The notes under the pieces were generated by a model that was not told where the DNA came from, ran no database searches, and worked only from the letters and a program-made list of their open reading frames with translations. Below are positions 26,244 through 35,600 of a stretch of 64,000 bases of DNA, piece after piece. Origin of the DNA: an uncultured Tenacibaculum sp. (GTDB lineage: Bacteria; Bacteroidota; Bacteroidia; Flavobacteriales; Flavobacteriaceae); NCBI RefSeq assembly GCF_947495995.1, contig NZ_CANMAX010000005.1, forward strand, positions 186,001-250,000, given 5' to 3'. Every line of letters begins with the position of its first letter. The stretch's first letter is position 1. Both the position numbers and the translations under genes were made by a program.

Positions 26244-27383
26244 TTAATTTTTAATTCTTGGCATCGCTATAGTCACTCTTGGATTAGAAGTTGCACATTG
26301 ACTATCTGTTAAACAATCGTCTTTTCTTTCATAAGTAAATGTGGTATTTAATTCATACTTTTTGAGTGATCGACTTCCTTCATACGATCTTATATTTAAT
26401 TCGTTAGAAAAGGTACTATCACTTTTAGACCCAGATTTCTTTTCATTCTTTCTAAACCTTCTTCTTCGTTCATAACTATAAGAAACATTTGCTGTTAATC
26501 TAGTACTAATTGCCCTAGGATCATTATCTGAACAGCCTACATTACCTCTGTACTTAATTTTTGATTGTAATGAAAAATATATCCCTGCTTTTTGATATAC
26601 ATGTTTTGCATCTGCTAGCCATCTTTTACAATCAAAACCTGAATCACAAATAACTTCTGATTTAATAACTTTTTTATCTTTTAAAAAGAACGTTGAACTA
26701 TCTAAACTTTCCCCTATTACACAATCTGTAGTTCTTCTACTTACATGATTTACAGGTTCTGAAATCATATCCATTCGCTCAGATAAACTAGCAATTGTTA
26801 AAGTACTTTCTGTATCATCTTCTAAAAGTGATAAAACATCATCTTCGGTACCAAACCAACGAATATTCGGATTTGCAAAATCTTTACTTTTTAATGCAGT
26901 AATATTTGAATTCATACTTGTAACCCCAACAATTCCATGATTTAAGTCAATTAAAAGTGTCCATTTACCGATAGTTAACATACCATCTTTATTTAATACA
27001 TTTAGAATTGGAGCATCTTGAGTCAAAAACTTTTGTTCTACTTCATTTGATTTACTTGAAATAGCACTACGCTTTTCCGCTTCTTTATGTAAACTATTAA
27101 AAGCTGTATACAACTGTACACTATTTTCTAAATTATCTGACGATAATAAATCATTACTTAGCATATCTTCATAATCTTCTATTGAAGCAAATTTTAACAT
27201 ACCATTTTGGATAGAAATAGATTGTTCTGGGATTTCTATTACCTCTCCATCATCTTCTGTATTACATGAAAAATAAAGTGTTGCCATGCATAAGAAAACG
27301 ATACATGTTTTGATTTTTCCTTTTAAACTGTTTTTTAAAACCTTGGTACGGTTTCTTTTTAAGTCTATTTTTTTAATAAACAT
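26244..27383 (-). CDS. Lipoprotein of unknown function, partner of the CX3CX3C peptide
   Basis: A 379-aa protein. After an unusually long basic N-terminus (16 Lys/Arg in the first 25 or so positions is excessive for a signal but the hydrophobic part is fine) comes TCIVFLCMATLYFSC with lipidated Cys40, then an acidic NTEDDGE stretch, the Bacteroidota mark for surface lipoproteins. The middle is unrecognised (PNIRWFGTEDD, LSERMDM), with cysteines in the last 160 residues (DCVIG, EVICDSGFDCK, GCSDND, DDCLTDSQCA) that may form disulfides. Near residue 310 it is strongly basic (YERRRRFRKNEKK). It is in an operon with the small cysteine-rich peptide. No family recognised. Confidence 0.65.
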   Translation of the reverse strand: MFIKKIDLKRNRTKVLKNSLKGKIKTCIVFLCMATLYFSCNTEDDGEVIEIPEQSISIQNGMLKFASIEDYEDMLSNDLLSSDNLENSVQLYTAFNSLHKEAEKRSAISSKSNEVEQKFLTQDAPILNVLNKDGMLTIGKWTLLIDLNHGIVGVTSMNSNITALKSKDFANPNIRWFGTEDDVLSLLEDDTESTLTIASLSERMDMISEPVNHVSRRTTDCVIGESLDSSTFFLKDKKVIKSEVICDSGFDCKRWLADAKHVYQKAGIYFSLQSKIKYRGNVGCSDNDPRAISTRLTANVSYSYERRRRFRKNEKKSGSKSDSTFSNELNIRSYEGSRSLKKYELNTTFTYERKDDCLTDSQCATSNPRVTIAMPRIKN

Positions 27384-27729
27384 AGTTTTGATTGATTACG
27401 GTTTTTAGTTTTCTCTGATCTTTTAGGGACATTCAGAGATTATGTCTTTTTCTATACTAGCATAAAATGTTTGATGATGAACTGCATGCCTGCTAACATC
27501 ACTTTAAAACTAGATTTTAAAAAAACAGCTTGTAATTTGTACCATAGAAAAGTGCTGTATTCTTTGTAAAATGTGTTGGTTTGAAGTTTGAAAATTTTAT
27601 CCCAAATTGAAAAAGGGATAAATTTTAAATATTTAGGGATGAATTAATTTCACTTTAACTCAATAGTAAACAACTACTTCACTCATAATACCTTATATTT
27701 ATAGAGCGAAAAATAAAAAGTAAAAATTT
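27384..27729. other. Non-coding region between divergent genes
   Basis: About 350 bases without a gene. It contains the start regions of the divergent lipoprotein and peptide genes, a short inverted repeat (CTCTGA near 27412, TCAGAG near 27435) and a longer one described separately. No RNA gene was recognised. Confidence 0.5.
27591..27626. repeat. Stem-loop upstream of the 82-residue peptide gene
   Basis: AAAATTTTATCCC (27591-27603) pairs with GGGATAAATTTT (27615-27626) apart from one base. About 100 bases before the peptide ATG. It could be an attenuator or an operator; there is no T-run to make it a good terminator. Confidence 0.4.
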
Positions 27730-27978
27730 ATGAAAAAATCAATTCTACAATTAGGGAGAATTATTCCTAAAAATCAGCAACAATTAATTCACGGAGGAGA
27801 CAGTCGAGAAGGATGTGAATACGGAACTTGTCCTGAAGGTTATACTTGTTATAATGGCGGAGGTAAAAATTTCTGTTCAGATGAAGATCAAGGTTTAAAT
27901 GCTTTTGCAGTATCAAAGCCTAAAATTGAAGTTCCCAAGTTTGATAAGCCTATCTTTCCAAGATATATAGAGGAATAA
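27730..27978 (+). CDS. Gly-Gly-leader small peptide, four-cysteine core
   Basis: An 82-aa precursor beginning MKKSILQLGR, then IIPKNQQQLIHGG, with the GG at residues 22-23. The leader matches that of the peptide at 5761 (MKKxILxLGK). The core opens with four cysteines in a C-X4-C-X5-C-X8-C arrangement (CEYGTC, CYNGGG, FCSDED), knottin-like in density, and then continues with a 35-residue Lys/Pro-rich tail (SKPKIEVPKFDKPIF) that has no cysteine. A C39-type ABC exporter would be expected for the leader but none is in the window. Function not known. Confidence 0.68.
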   Translation: MKKSILQLGRIIPKNQQQLIHGGDSREGCEYGTCPEGYTCYNGGGKNFCSDEDQGLNAFAVSKPKIEVPKFDKPIFPRYIEE

Positions 27979-27995
27979 AATTTAAGATTATAAAT

Positions 27996-28028
27996 AAAAA
28001 GCTCAGATAAAAATCTGAGCTTTTTTTA
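27996..28028. terminator. Terminator between the peptide gene and the DUF349 gene
   Basis: Stem AGCTCAGAT / ATCTGAGCT (28000-28008, 28013-28021) with A-run and T-run on the two sides; it serves both converging genes. Confidence 0.88.
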
Positions 28029-28045
28029 ATTATGAATATTACTTT

Positions 28046-29899
28046 TTAATAATCTAATTTCTTCAAATAATCTAACTTCATTTGCCAGATATCTAATTCA
28101 TCTTTAAAGCCTTGAATACCTTTTCGAACATTTTGTACTAAAGGATTGTCTTCTGTTGCGTTTGAAATAAAGCTTAAGTTATTTTCTAACTGTTGCATTT
28201 CTCTAACTGTTTCTGTTATCTTTTTACGGATAAAGAATTGTTCGCTATCTAATTTTCTGTAATCTTCTTGAGCTAAATAACCATCTACAACATTCTTAAA
28301 TTTCATTAACTCAATTTCCTCTCTTCCTAAGTTTAATTTTGCTAAACTTTCATCTACAGCTTTATTGAATTTGCCATCTAAATGACGGGCATTTCTTGGT
28401 AAAAAACCTAAAGCCCTCCATTTTTGAATATATTCTTGAACTTGCTCAACAGTTAATCCTTCTAAAGCTTTGAAATCATCTATAAATTGTTTTTTAGCAA
28501 CTACAACTGCTTCTTGTTCTTGACTTACACCATCTCTGTGTGCATTTAATCTATTGAAGAATCCATTACAAGCTGCTTTAAAACGATTCCAAATTTCATC
28601 AGAATATTTACGAGGAACATGACCTATCTTTTTCCAATCTGCTTGAATTCGCTTCATGGTATTTGTAGTTGTTTCCCAGTCTTCGCTATTTTGTAAACTC
28701 TCTGCTAATTCAACTAATTCCATCTTCTTTTTCAAATTATCAGTTTGAGAAGACTTCTCTTGCTTATAAAAAGCATTTTTAGCTGTATTGAAACGTTTAG
28801 TAGCTTCTTTTAACTTTTGCCAAACAACTTCGCTTTTATTGTATGGTAATTTTCCTGCATCAAAATATTGTTTCCGTAACGCTTCAACTTCTTTAATACT
28901 CTTTTGCCAATCTTTATGTGTTTGGTTTTTAGAGAAATCGTAAGCGTTAATTTTATCGATGATAACTAATTTCGCATCAATAATTTCTTGATGTTTAGAT
29001 CGCAAATCTTTGTAGTAATCGTGTCTTTTATCATGTAACTTTTTAGTAACATCACTAAAACGATTCCAAACATCTTCACGATTTTCACGGTTAACAGGAC
29101 CAATATCTTCTTTCCAAATTCGATGTAATTCTTGTAACTCTTTAAAAGCAACATTAACGTCTTCAACAGCTAATAAAGATTCTGCTCTAGAAATTAACTT
29201 TAACTTCTCTTCTAAATTATGTTTGAAATCTAACTCTCTAAAATCTTTATTTAAATGTAAAAGATCATAGAAACGCTCTACATGGTGGTGATAAATTTTC
29301 CATGTATCGTTATATCTTTCTCTAGGTACAGCTCCAATATTTTTCCAACGTTCTTGAATTTTTTGAAATTCGTTATACATTGTTTTAGGGTCTGCATTTT
29401 CTATTAACGATTTTAATTCATCAATAATAACGTTACGCTTTTCTAGATTATCTTTTAATTGATTCTCTAGTTGTGAATAATATGCGTCTCTTTTAACTTT
29501 ATACTCACGTAGCAATCCGTTATAATCTACTTTAACAGGACTAGAAAATTGAAAATCGATGGAATTTCCACCTTCCGCTAAGAATGCGGCTTTTTTCTCA
29601 GATAAAAGTTTTCCAAACTTAATATTAAATGCATTTTTAATTCCATCTGCATTGTTTTTGATAAGCTGGACTGGATGATTTTTTATTAGTTTACGTAACT
29701 CAACAACGAGTTGTTCTAATTCCATACTATCATAATCTAGCATTGGAATTTCTTCTTTTTTCTCGTCTTTTTCGGAATTCTCAGCTACCATATCCTCTAC
29801 TTCATTTACCGCAGATTGTGTAGCTTCAGAAACCGTTTCTTTATTCGTTACTTCCTCATTAGAATTCTCTTCTATACTTTTATCTTTGTTTTCTAACAT
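28046..29899 (-). CDS. DUF349 domain-containing protein
   Basis: A 617-aa soluble, highly charged helical protein. After an acidic disordered N-terminus (about 50 residues, rich in Glu and Ser), it has five or six DUF349 repeats, each a three-helix unit with a conserved Trp (for example IQERWKNIGAVPRERYND, HRIWKEDIGPVNRENREDVW, IQADWKKIGHVPRKYSDEIW, IQKWRALGFLPRNARHL). DUF349 proteins are found across bacteria and their role is not established. Length is typical for Bacteroidota. It is separated by 109 bases from aroE upstream, so it could be the last gene of that operon or separate. Confidence 0.9.
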   Translation of the reverse strand: MLENKDKSIEENSNEEVTNKETVSEATQSAVNEVEDMVAENSEKDEKKEEIPMLDYDSMELEQLVVELRKLIKNHPVQLIKNNADGIKNAFNIKFGKLLSEKKAAFLAEGGNSIDFQFSSPVKVDYNGLLREYKVKRDAYYSQLENQLKDNLEKRNVIIDELKSLIENADPKTMYNEFQKIQERWKNIGAVPRERYNDTWKIYHHHVERFYDLLHLNKDFRELDFKHNLEEKLKLISRAESLLAVEDVNVAFKELQELHRIWKEDIGPVNRENREDVWNRFSDVTKKLHDKRHDYYKDLRSKHQEIIDAKLVIIDKINAYDFSKNQTHKDWQKSIKEVEALRKQYFDAGKLPYNKSEVVWQKLKEATKRFNTAKNAFYKQEKSSQTDNLKKKMELVELAESLQNSEDWETTTNTMKRIQADWKKIGHVPRKYSDEIWNRFKAACNGFFNRLNAHRDGVSQEQEAVVVAKKQFIDDFKALEGLTVEQVQEYIQKWRALGFLPRNARHLDGKFNKAVDESLAKLNLGREEIELMKFKNVVDGYLAQEDYRKLDSEQFFIRKKITETVREMQQLENNLSFISNATEDNPLVQNVRKGIQGFKDELDIWQMKLDYLKKLDY

Positions 29900-30008
29900 A
29901 TTAAAAATGTTTATAGTTCCATTTGATTCTGCACATAAAGATAAGGAATATTGAAGAATACCTAGCCTAAATAAAATATTCCTTTAAAATAGAATCGAAA
30001 AAAATAAA

Positions 30009-30764
30009 CTAGTTCCAGATTTTCCAAGCTTTCTCTGCTTGTAACTCTAACATTTGTAATCCGTTTTTAATCGTTGCTCCTTTTTCTTTACCTGCTTTTA
30101 GAAATGCAGTTTCGGAAGGATTATAGATTAAATCGTAAAGAATATGATCTGCTCCAAGGAATTGATATGGAATATCTGGCTTTTTATCAATATCTGGTGA
30201 AGTTCCTAAAGGTGTACAGTTAATTATTAATAAACTTTCTTCTATAGTTTCTTGATCAATTTCACTGTAATTCAACATGTTTTCACCTGAACCCTTTCGA
30301 GAAACAAATTTATAAGTGATATCTAACTTTTTTAAAGCAAATGCAATTGCTTTAGATGCTCCACCTGTACCAAGAATTAAAGCTTTTTTGTGCTTTTTAT
30401 TTAGTAATGGTTCTAAAGATTTTTTAAAACCATAGTAATCTGTATTGTATCCTTTAAGTTTTCCTTTCTTGGTTATTTTAATTGTATTTACCGCCCCTAT
30501 TTTTCTTGCTTTCTTATCTAACTTGTCTAAAAAAAGCATTACTTCTTCTTTATATGGAATGGTAACATTCATTCCACTTAAGGTAGATTTATTTTCTTGA
30601 ATAATATCATCGAATTGATTGATGACATCAATATCAAAATTCACGTATTTATGATTATCCAAGTTTAATAATTCAAACTTTTCTTTAAAATATCCTCTTG
30701 AAAATGAATATGAAATATTTTTTCCTAGTAGTCCAAATAATTTCTTATTTCTTTTTTCTTCCAT
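30009..30764 (-). CDS. aroE: Shikimate dehydrogenase
   Basis: AroE reduces 3-dehydroshikimate to shikimate with NADPH, in aromatic amino acid biosynthesis. Motifs: shikimate-binding SYSFS (residues 18-22), NVTIPYKE with the catalytic Lys, KGYNTDYYGF with the catalytic Asp, the nucleotide-binding LGTGGASKA, VSRKGSG, NCTPLGT and NGLQMLELQAE at the end. Length 251 aa, normal for the Bacteroidota form. Its first 20 bases overlap the 3' end of the upstream DUF368 gene, so it is the fourth gene of the tamB operon. Confidence 0.96.
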   Translation of the reverse strand: MEEKRNKKLFGLLGKNISYSFSRGYFKEKFELLNLDNHKYVNFDIDVINQFDDIIQENKSTLSGMNVTIPYKEEVMLFLDKLDKKARKIGAVNTIKITKKGKLKGYNTDYYGFKKSLEPLLNKKHKKALILGTGGASKAIAFALKKLDITYKFVSRKGSGENMLNYSEIDQETIEESLLIINCTPLGTSPDIDKKPDIPYQFLGADHILYDLIYNPSETAFLKAGKEKGATIKNGLQMLELQAEKAWKIWN

Positions 30765-31752
30765 AAAAATCTATAATTAATATCAGTGCTATTCCAAAAA
30801 TGATAAATCCGACGGTTAACCAAGTATTTGCATCTTGAAAATCAGGAATAAAACGTTGGTAATTCTCAACGATTTTATTTCCTTTTTTATCTAATAGGTA
30901 AACACCTTCTTCTATTTTATAAATTGTTTTTTTCCAAGGCCAAACAATTCCTAAAGAGCCGCTAATAAAACCAATAATTACGGCAGTTATAATGGGTTTA
31001 TAATGTTTTAACACATAACCTAAAACATGAGAAATAGACACTAATCCGAAAGCTGAACCTAAAGTAAAAACTGTAATTATTTTTAAGTATCGAACTTTAA
31101 CAGCATCTTTTAGAGCCGAAAAATTCCCTGTTAACATTTCTGAAACTACGCTACCTAAAACGTTTACACTATCTACTAATAACAGTACGTAATTTCCTAA
31201 AAGAATTAATATAAAAGAACCAGAAAGTCCTGGTAAAGTCATTCCAGAAACTCCTATAATTCCACATAAGAAAACAAACCATAAATTATCGTTTTCTTTA
31301 GCTGGAGTCATAAAGCTAATGGTTAATCCGATAGCAGCTCCTACTAATAATGAAAATACACTTTTGAAATTCCAGTTTCCAAAATCTTTAGAAATGTAAT
31401 ATATCGAACCTATAATCATTCCAAAAAACCATGCCCAAACATATAACTCATAGTTTTTTAGAAAATAGTCTAATAGTAAAGAAACACTAAAATAGCTACA
31501 CATGCTTCCGAGCATTACCCAAACTAAAAACTGAAAGTTTGTATAACGTGCAAAACTTTTGAATTTCCCGCTAAAAAGTAACTTAAAAGCTGTTTTATTA
31601 ACTCTTTGAAATGTAAAAATCAACTCTTCGTAAAATCCCATCACAAAAGCTACCATTCCACCAGAAACCCCAGGAACTTTATTTGCTCCTCCCATGGTTA
31701 AACCTTTTACAAAAAGATTTATTTTCTGTAAGAAAGTACGCTCTTGATGCAT
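30745..31752 (-). CDS. DUF368 membrane protein (PopT-like polyprenyl-phosphate translocase homologue), copy 2
   Basis: Integral membrane protein of the DUF368 family, whose PopT members were shown to recycle undecaprenyl phosphate across the inner membrane for cell-wall and surface glycan synthesis. The family's two related motifs are present: GGANKVPGVSGGMVAFVMGFYEE near residue 20 and GMTLPGLSGSFILILLGNY near 165-185, with about nine helices. Length 335 aa. It differs from copy 1 (31773) by a longer loop before the last helix (KIEEGVYLLDKKGNK). It overlaps aroE by 20 bases and follows copy 1 by 20 bases. Function here is by homology only. Confidence 0.9.
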   Translation of the reverse strand: MHQERTFLQKINLFVKGLTMGGANKVPGVSGGMVAFVMGFYEELIFTFQRVNKTAFKLLFSGKFKSFARYTNFQFLVWVMLGSMCSYFSVSLLLDYFLKNYELYVWAWFFGMIIGSIYYISKDFGNWNFKSVFSLLVGAAIGLTISFMTPAKENDNLWFVFLCGIIGVSGMTLPGLSGSFILILLGNYVLLLVDSVNVLGSVVSEMLTGNFSALKDAVKVRYLKIITVFTLGSAFGLVSISHVLGYVLKHYKPIITAVIIGFISGSLGIVWPWKKTIYKIEEGVYLLDKKGNKIVENYQRFIPDFQDANTWLTVGFIIFGIALILIIDFYGRKKK

Positions 31753-31772
31753 AAAAATTGATTTTGAACTCG

Positions 31773-32693
31773 TTATTTTTTAACTGCTAGTTTTTCTAAA
31801 AGTAGAATTAAACTAAAGCCAATCAAAGATAATATGATTGCGTATAATAATTGAGGATCTCCATCATAAGAAAAAGGAGAAATTGATAATTCGTTAAATG
31901 GCTCTTGCTCACCATGAGGATTAGTTCTGTAAGTAAGTACTTTTTTCCAAGGCCAAATTTTATTTAATGAACCGATAATAAAACCTGTTAATGCTGCTAA
32001 TGTGTAGTTTTTATAATTCGCAAATAACCATTTTAAAATTCTTGAAAAAGATAATAAACCTACTATTGATCCTAATGCGACAAATAAAATGGTTACTATA
32101 TCTCTAGAACTTACTGCATTTAAAATTGGTTTGTACGCTCCTAGAAGGACAAGAATAAACGAACCTGATATTCCTGGTAATATCATTGCACATATTGCGA
32201 TTGCGCCTGATAAAAATAAAAATAAATTAGATGAACTTTCTGAAACTAATGGCGGTAATGTTGTGATTACATATGCTGCTATTGTAGCTAAGACTAACAA
32301 AATTACAGAAAGGATATTCCATTTTTTTATTTGTTTTCCAATATAAATAACACTTGCTAAAACTAAACCAAAGAAAAATGACCAGACTAAAATAGGTTTG
32401 GTTTCTAATAAATATGAAATGATTTTAGCTAAAGAGAATACACTTATAAATATTCCTGAAAAAAGAGCTAAAAGAAAATTTCCGTTTAAGGCTGTCCAAG
32501 CTGCTTTAAATCCTTCTTCTTTTAATGTTTTAAATAGCCCCAATTTGATGTTGCTTATCGATTGTAATAGCTCTTCATAAATACCTGAAATAAATGCAAT
32601 TGTTCCTCCTGATACACCAGGAACAACATCTGCAGCTCCCATTGCCATTCCTTTTAAAGCTAAAACTACATAGTTTTTAGTTGTTCGGCTCAT
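31773..32693 (-). CDS. DUF368 membrane protein (PopT-like), copy 1
   Basis: Second DUF368 protein in tandem: 306 aa, with GAADVVPGVSGGTIAFISGIYEE near residue 20 and MILPGISGSFILVLLGAY near 165-185, the inverted-repeat motif pair of the family. The C-terminus carries a periplasmic- or cytoplasmic-facing loop (YRTNPHGEQEPFNE) and a last helix (LLYAIILSLIGFSLILLL). Members of the family translocate C55-phosphate lipid carriers. Its start overlaps the end of tamB by 17 bases, showing translational coupling. Two paralogues side by side are seen in other Flavobacteriaceae; whether they form a heterodimer or have different lipids is not known. Confidence 0.9.
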   Translation of the reverse strand: MSRTTKNYVVLALKGMAMGAADVVPGVSGGTIAFISGIYEELLQSISNIKLGLFKTLKEEGFKAAWTALNGNFLLALFSGIFISVFSLAKIISYLLETKPILVWSFFFGLVLASVIYIGKQIKKWNILSVILLVLATIAAYVITTLPPLVSESSSNLFLFLSGAIAICAMILPGISGSFILVLLGAYKPILNAVSSRDIVTILFVALGSIVGLLSFSRILKWLFANYKNYTLAALTGFIIGSLNKIWPWKKVLTYRTNPHGEQEPFNELSISPFSYDGDPQLLYAIILSLIGFSLILLLEKLAVKK

Positions 32694-35600
32694 TTTTGAT
32701 TTTTGTAGTGTCTTGTTTGGTTTTGAAGTTAATTAACTTCCTTTTCTTTACAATAATACTATCTTTTTCGGCTTCTTTTTTCTTTTTCTTTTTCTTCTTT
32801 ACGCCTAATTTTTCTCTTAACTCTCCTAAAGTATTAAAATTAACTTGATAAGACAAACCTAATCCTTGTGTATATCCCTCATTATTAATATCAAACTGTA
32901 AATCGTTAGGTCTATTAAAGAATGTTCCTCTTAATGTTCCTTCTTCATTTAACAAGACTTCTACCTTAACATCTACAACACTTGTTTGTGTACTTGTACC
33001 AATTGGTACACCTAAAGCTCCATTTACTAAAACGCGATCTGAAATTTGTGTAGAAAATGACAAATCTACTTGATCATCGATATTGTTTTGTAATTGTTCT
33101 ACATTGGTTCTATCACCTTGAGTATATCCTACTCCAACTTTTACTTTACTATCTTCTCTATTGATTACACTCGATAAGATATTAGATGCTACTTGAGCTG
33201 CTGTTCCTGTCAAACCAACTGAAGCACTATTACCGATATTTTCTTCATTATAAAATGTACCGAAAGCCATTAAGAATGTAAAATGCTGCATCTTGGTATT
33301 GATATCATTTTCATTCAGTTTGAATTCTAATTCTGAAGCTACTGTTGAGTTTGCATTAGGAATTTTAATATCAAATTCTTGTTTAGAATCAAATAAACCA
33401 CCAGTAATGTGTGTGTATAAATCGATTGGAATTTTTCTTGTCGAGTTTACATTATCTAGTAATTGGGCTGGATTTGCCTTCGTCTGATAAATTGCGGTTA
33501 AATCTAATTGTGCTTTTAAAGGATCACCAGTCCAAGAAATAGTTCCACCTCGCTGTACAATAAATGGTTTACTAATAATTCCTCCATATTTAAAATTATA
33601 AGTTCCGTTATCGATAGTAATTGCTCCATCCATAATAAACTTACCACGAGTATCAATTTCAATATTTAAATTTCCATTTCCACTTCCTTTAAGATCACTA
33701 CCAGAAACTTTATCAATTACGACTTGTGCAATGGCGTCTTTCGTAACAGTTAAATCAAATTTTAAGTTTAACCCCTTAATTTTATCAATACTGATTTGCT
33801 TCTGATCTACCTCTTCTTCAGTTTTGAATCGAATTAATTTGTAATTATCAATAGTCGTAACATCATTCAACGGAATAACAAATAAAGTTCCTTTTTCTGT
33901 TCTACCATTTACATTAATACTCAAATTACTTGTTAGTCCTCGTATTTGAGCGTTCCCTCTAATAAAACCTTTTCCGTAGTAAGGAACATCTTCAGCTTCT
34001 TTGGTATCTAACACTAATAAATTAGGTGTATTTAAATCTAACTTCATATACCATTGTTCGAAGTTTTGATGTGTAATACTTCCTTCTAAATATCCTTTAG
34101 TATCGTATTTCGTATCTTCTAATACGATATTATTCATGATAAAAGATTGTCCAGAAAGCTTAACATTCGCATTCTCTATTAAATCGAAATCGATATTTAA
34201 ATATGGAAATGTAAGTCCGGCATCATCTAATTTTAACTCACCTTTAAAATCTGGATTATAAGCTAAGCCTTTTGCAGTAAAATCTCCAGATAATCTTCCT
34301 CGTATGTTAGATATTACGTCACCACCAAACTCAGAAAAACCATTTAATTCGTACTCTTTAAAGTTAACTTTTAAATCTACTTGCGGTTTTTTAGTATCAG
34401 TAAAATCAAATCCTCCAGTGATTTTTAAGTTATCAAACTGATAATCTCTTAATGAAAGATCTACTTTATATTTATTGAAAGAATTTTCTCCTTCAATATT
34501 CATTTTTAAAGTACCCTGAGAAAAATCGTTTACTAAAATATCTTCAATTACAATATTCGCTTTAGGCTCTATTAATTCTTCAGTTTCTTTTAAACCTAAA
34601 TCACCAGTTAAAACACCTCCTAAGGTTAAACCTTCCATCTCTGGAAGAAAACTTTGTAACTGTACTTGATTAAATTTTGCTTGAAAATCTTTATTCTTCT
34701 CACCTACAAAACTTCCTGCAAAATCAATTTTTTGTTCTCCTGAAATTAATTGAAAAGGACTGATGATGTAACTATTTTCTTTTAGATTAAATGCGACTTT
34801 ATTGTTACTATCTGCTTTCGGATTTACAGTCCAATCAAAATTATTATGATTGAAATTCGATTTTTGTAAACCAACTACAGATTCATGTTTTTCGTTAATC
34901 GTGTAAAAGAAATTCAGATTGAAACTTTCTTTTTCTAGCTTTCCTCCTTTAAAGGTTGATTTAAAAAACAAAGTATCGTTTGAAGTTCTGTTTACAAGAT
35001 TCAACTTACTAATGTCGTAGTATTTTGTTGCAAGCTTTTGAGCTGTTAAATGCGTATTGTATAATTTATTCTTATTATCGACACGAAGTAAAACTTCATC
35101 TATCACATTTCCGTAAGCATCTATATTTGGGGAAGAAAATGTGAGTCGGACTGAGTTTTTATCTGAATTAATTTTTCCTTTTACTCTGGTATTTTTTCCA
35201 ATTGAAACTCCAGGTAAGAAAACACTTACTATCTGATTATAAACTGTAAAATCTAAATCTAAAAACTGGTGTTTATCTACAGGAATCGGTTCATAGTTTG
35301 TATACACACTACCCAATGCGTTTTGAAACACTGGTAAAATATCTTTGAAGTAAAACTTACCTTCTAATTTTCCTTTTACAATATCTTTTGAATTGACTTC
35401 AATTGTTTTAATACTATCTTTTACAACAGAATTGATATTAAAATCTTTAAACGAAAATGTTTTGTTTTCGTTTCTGTATCCTAACTCTTTAAAAGTTGCT
35501 TTTCCTACAATATTATCTAAAGTATTTCCAACAATATCAAGTCTTATTTTACCTTTTAAAATAGCTATACTATCTCTTTTAAATAGGTTTGTTTTTTGTA

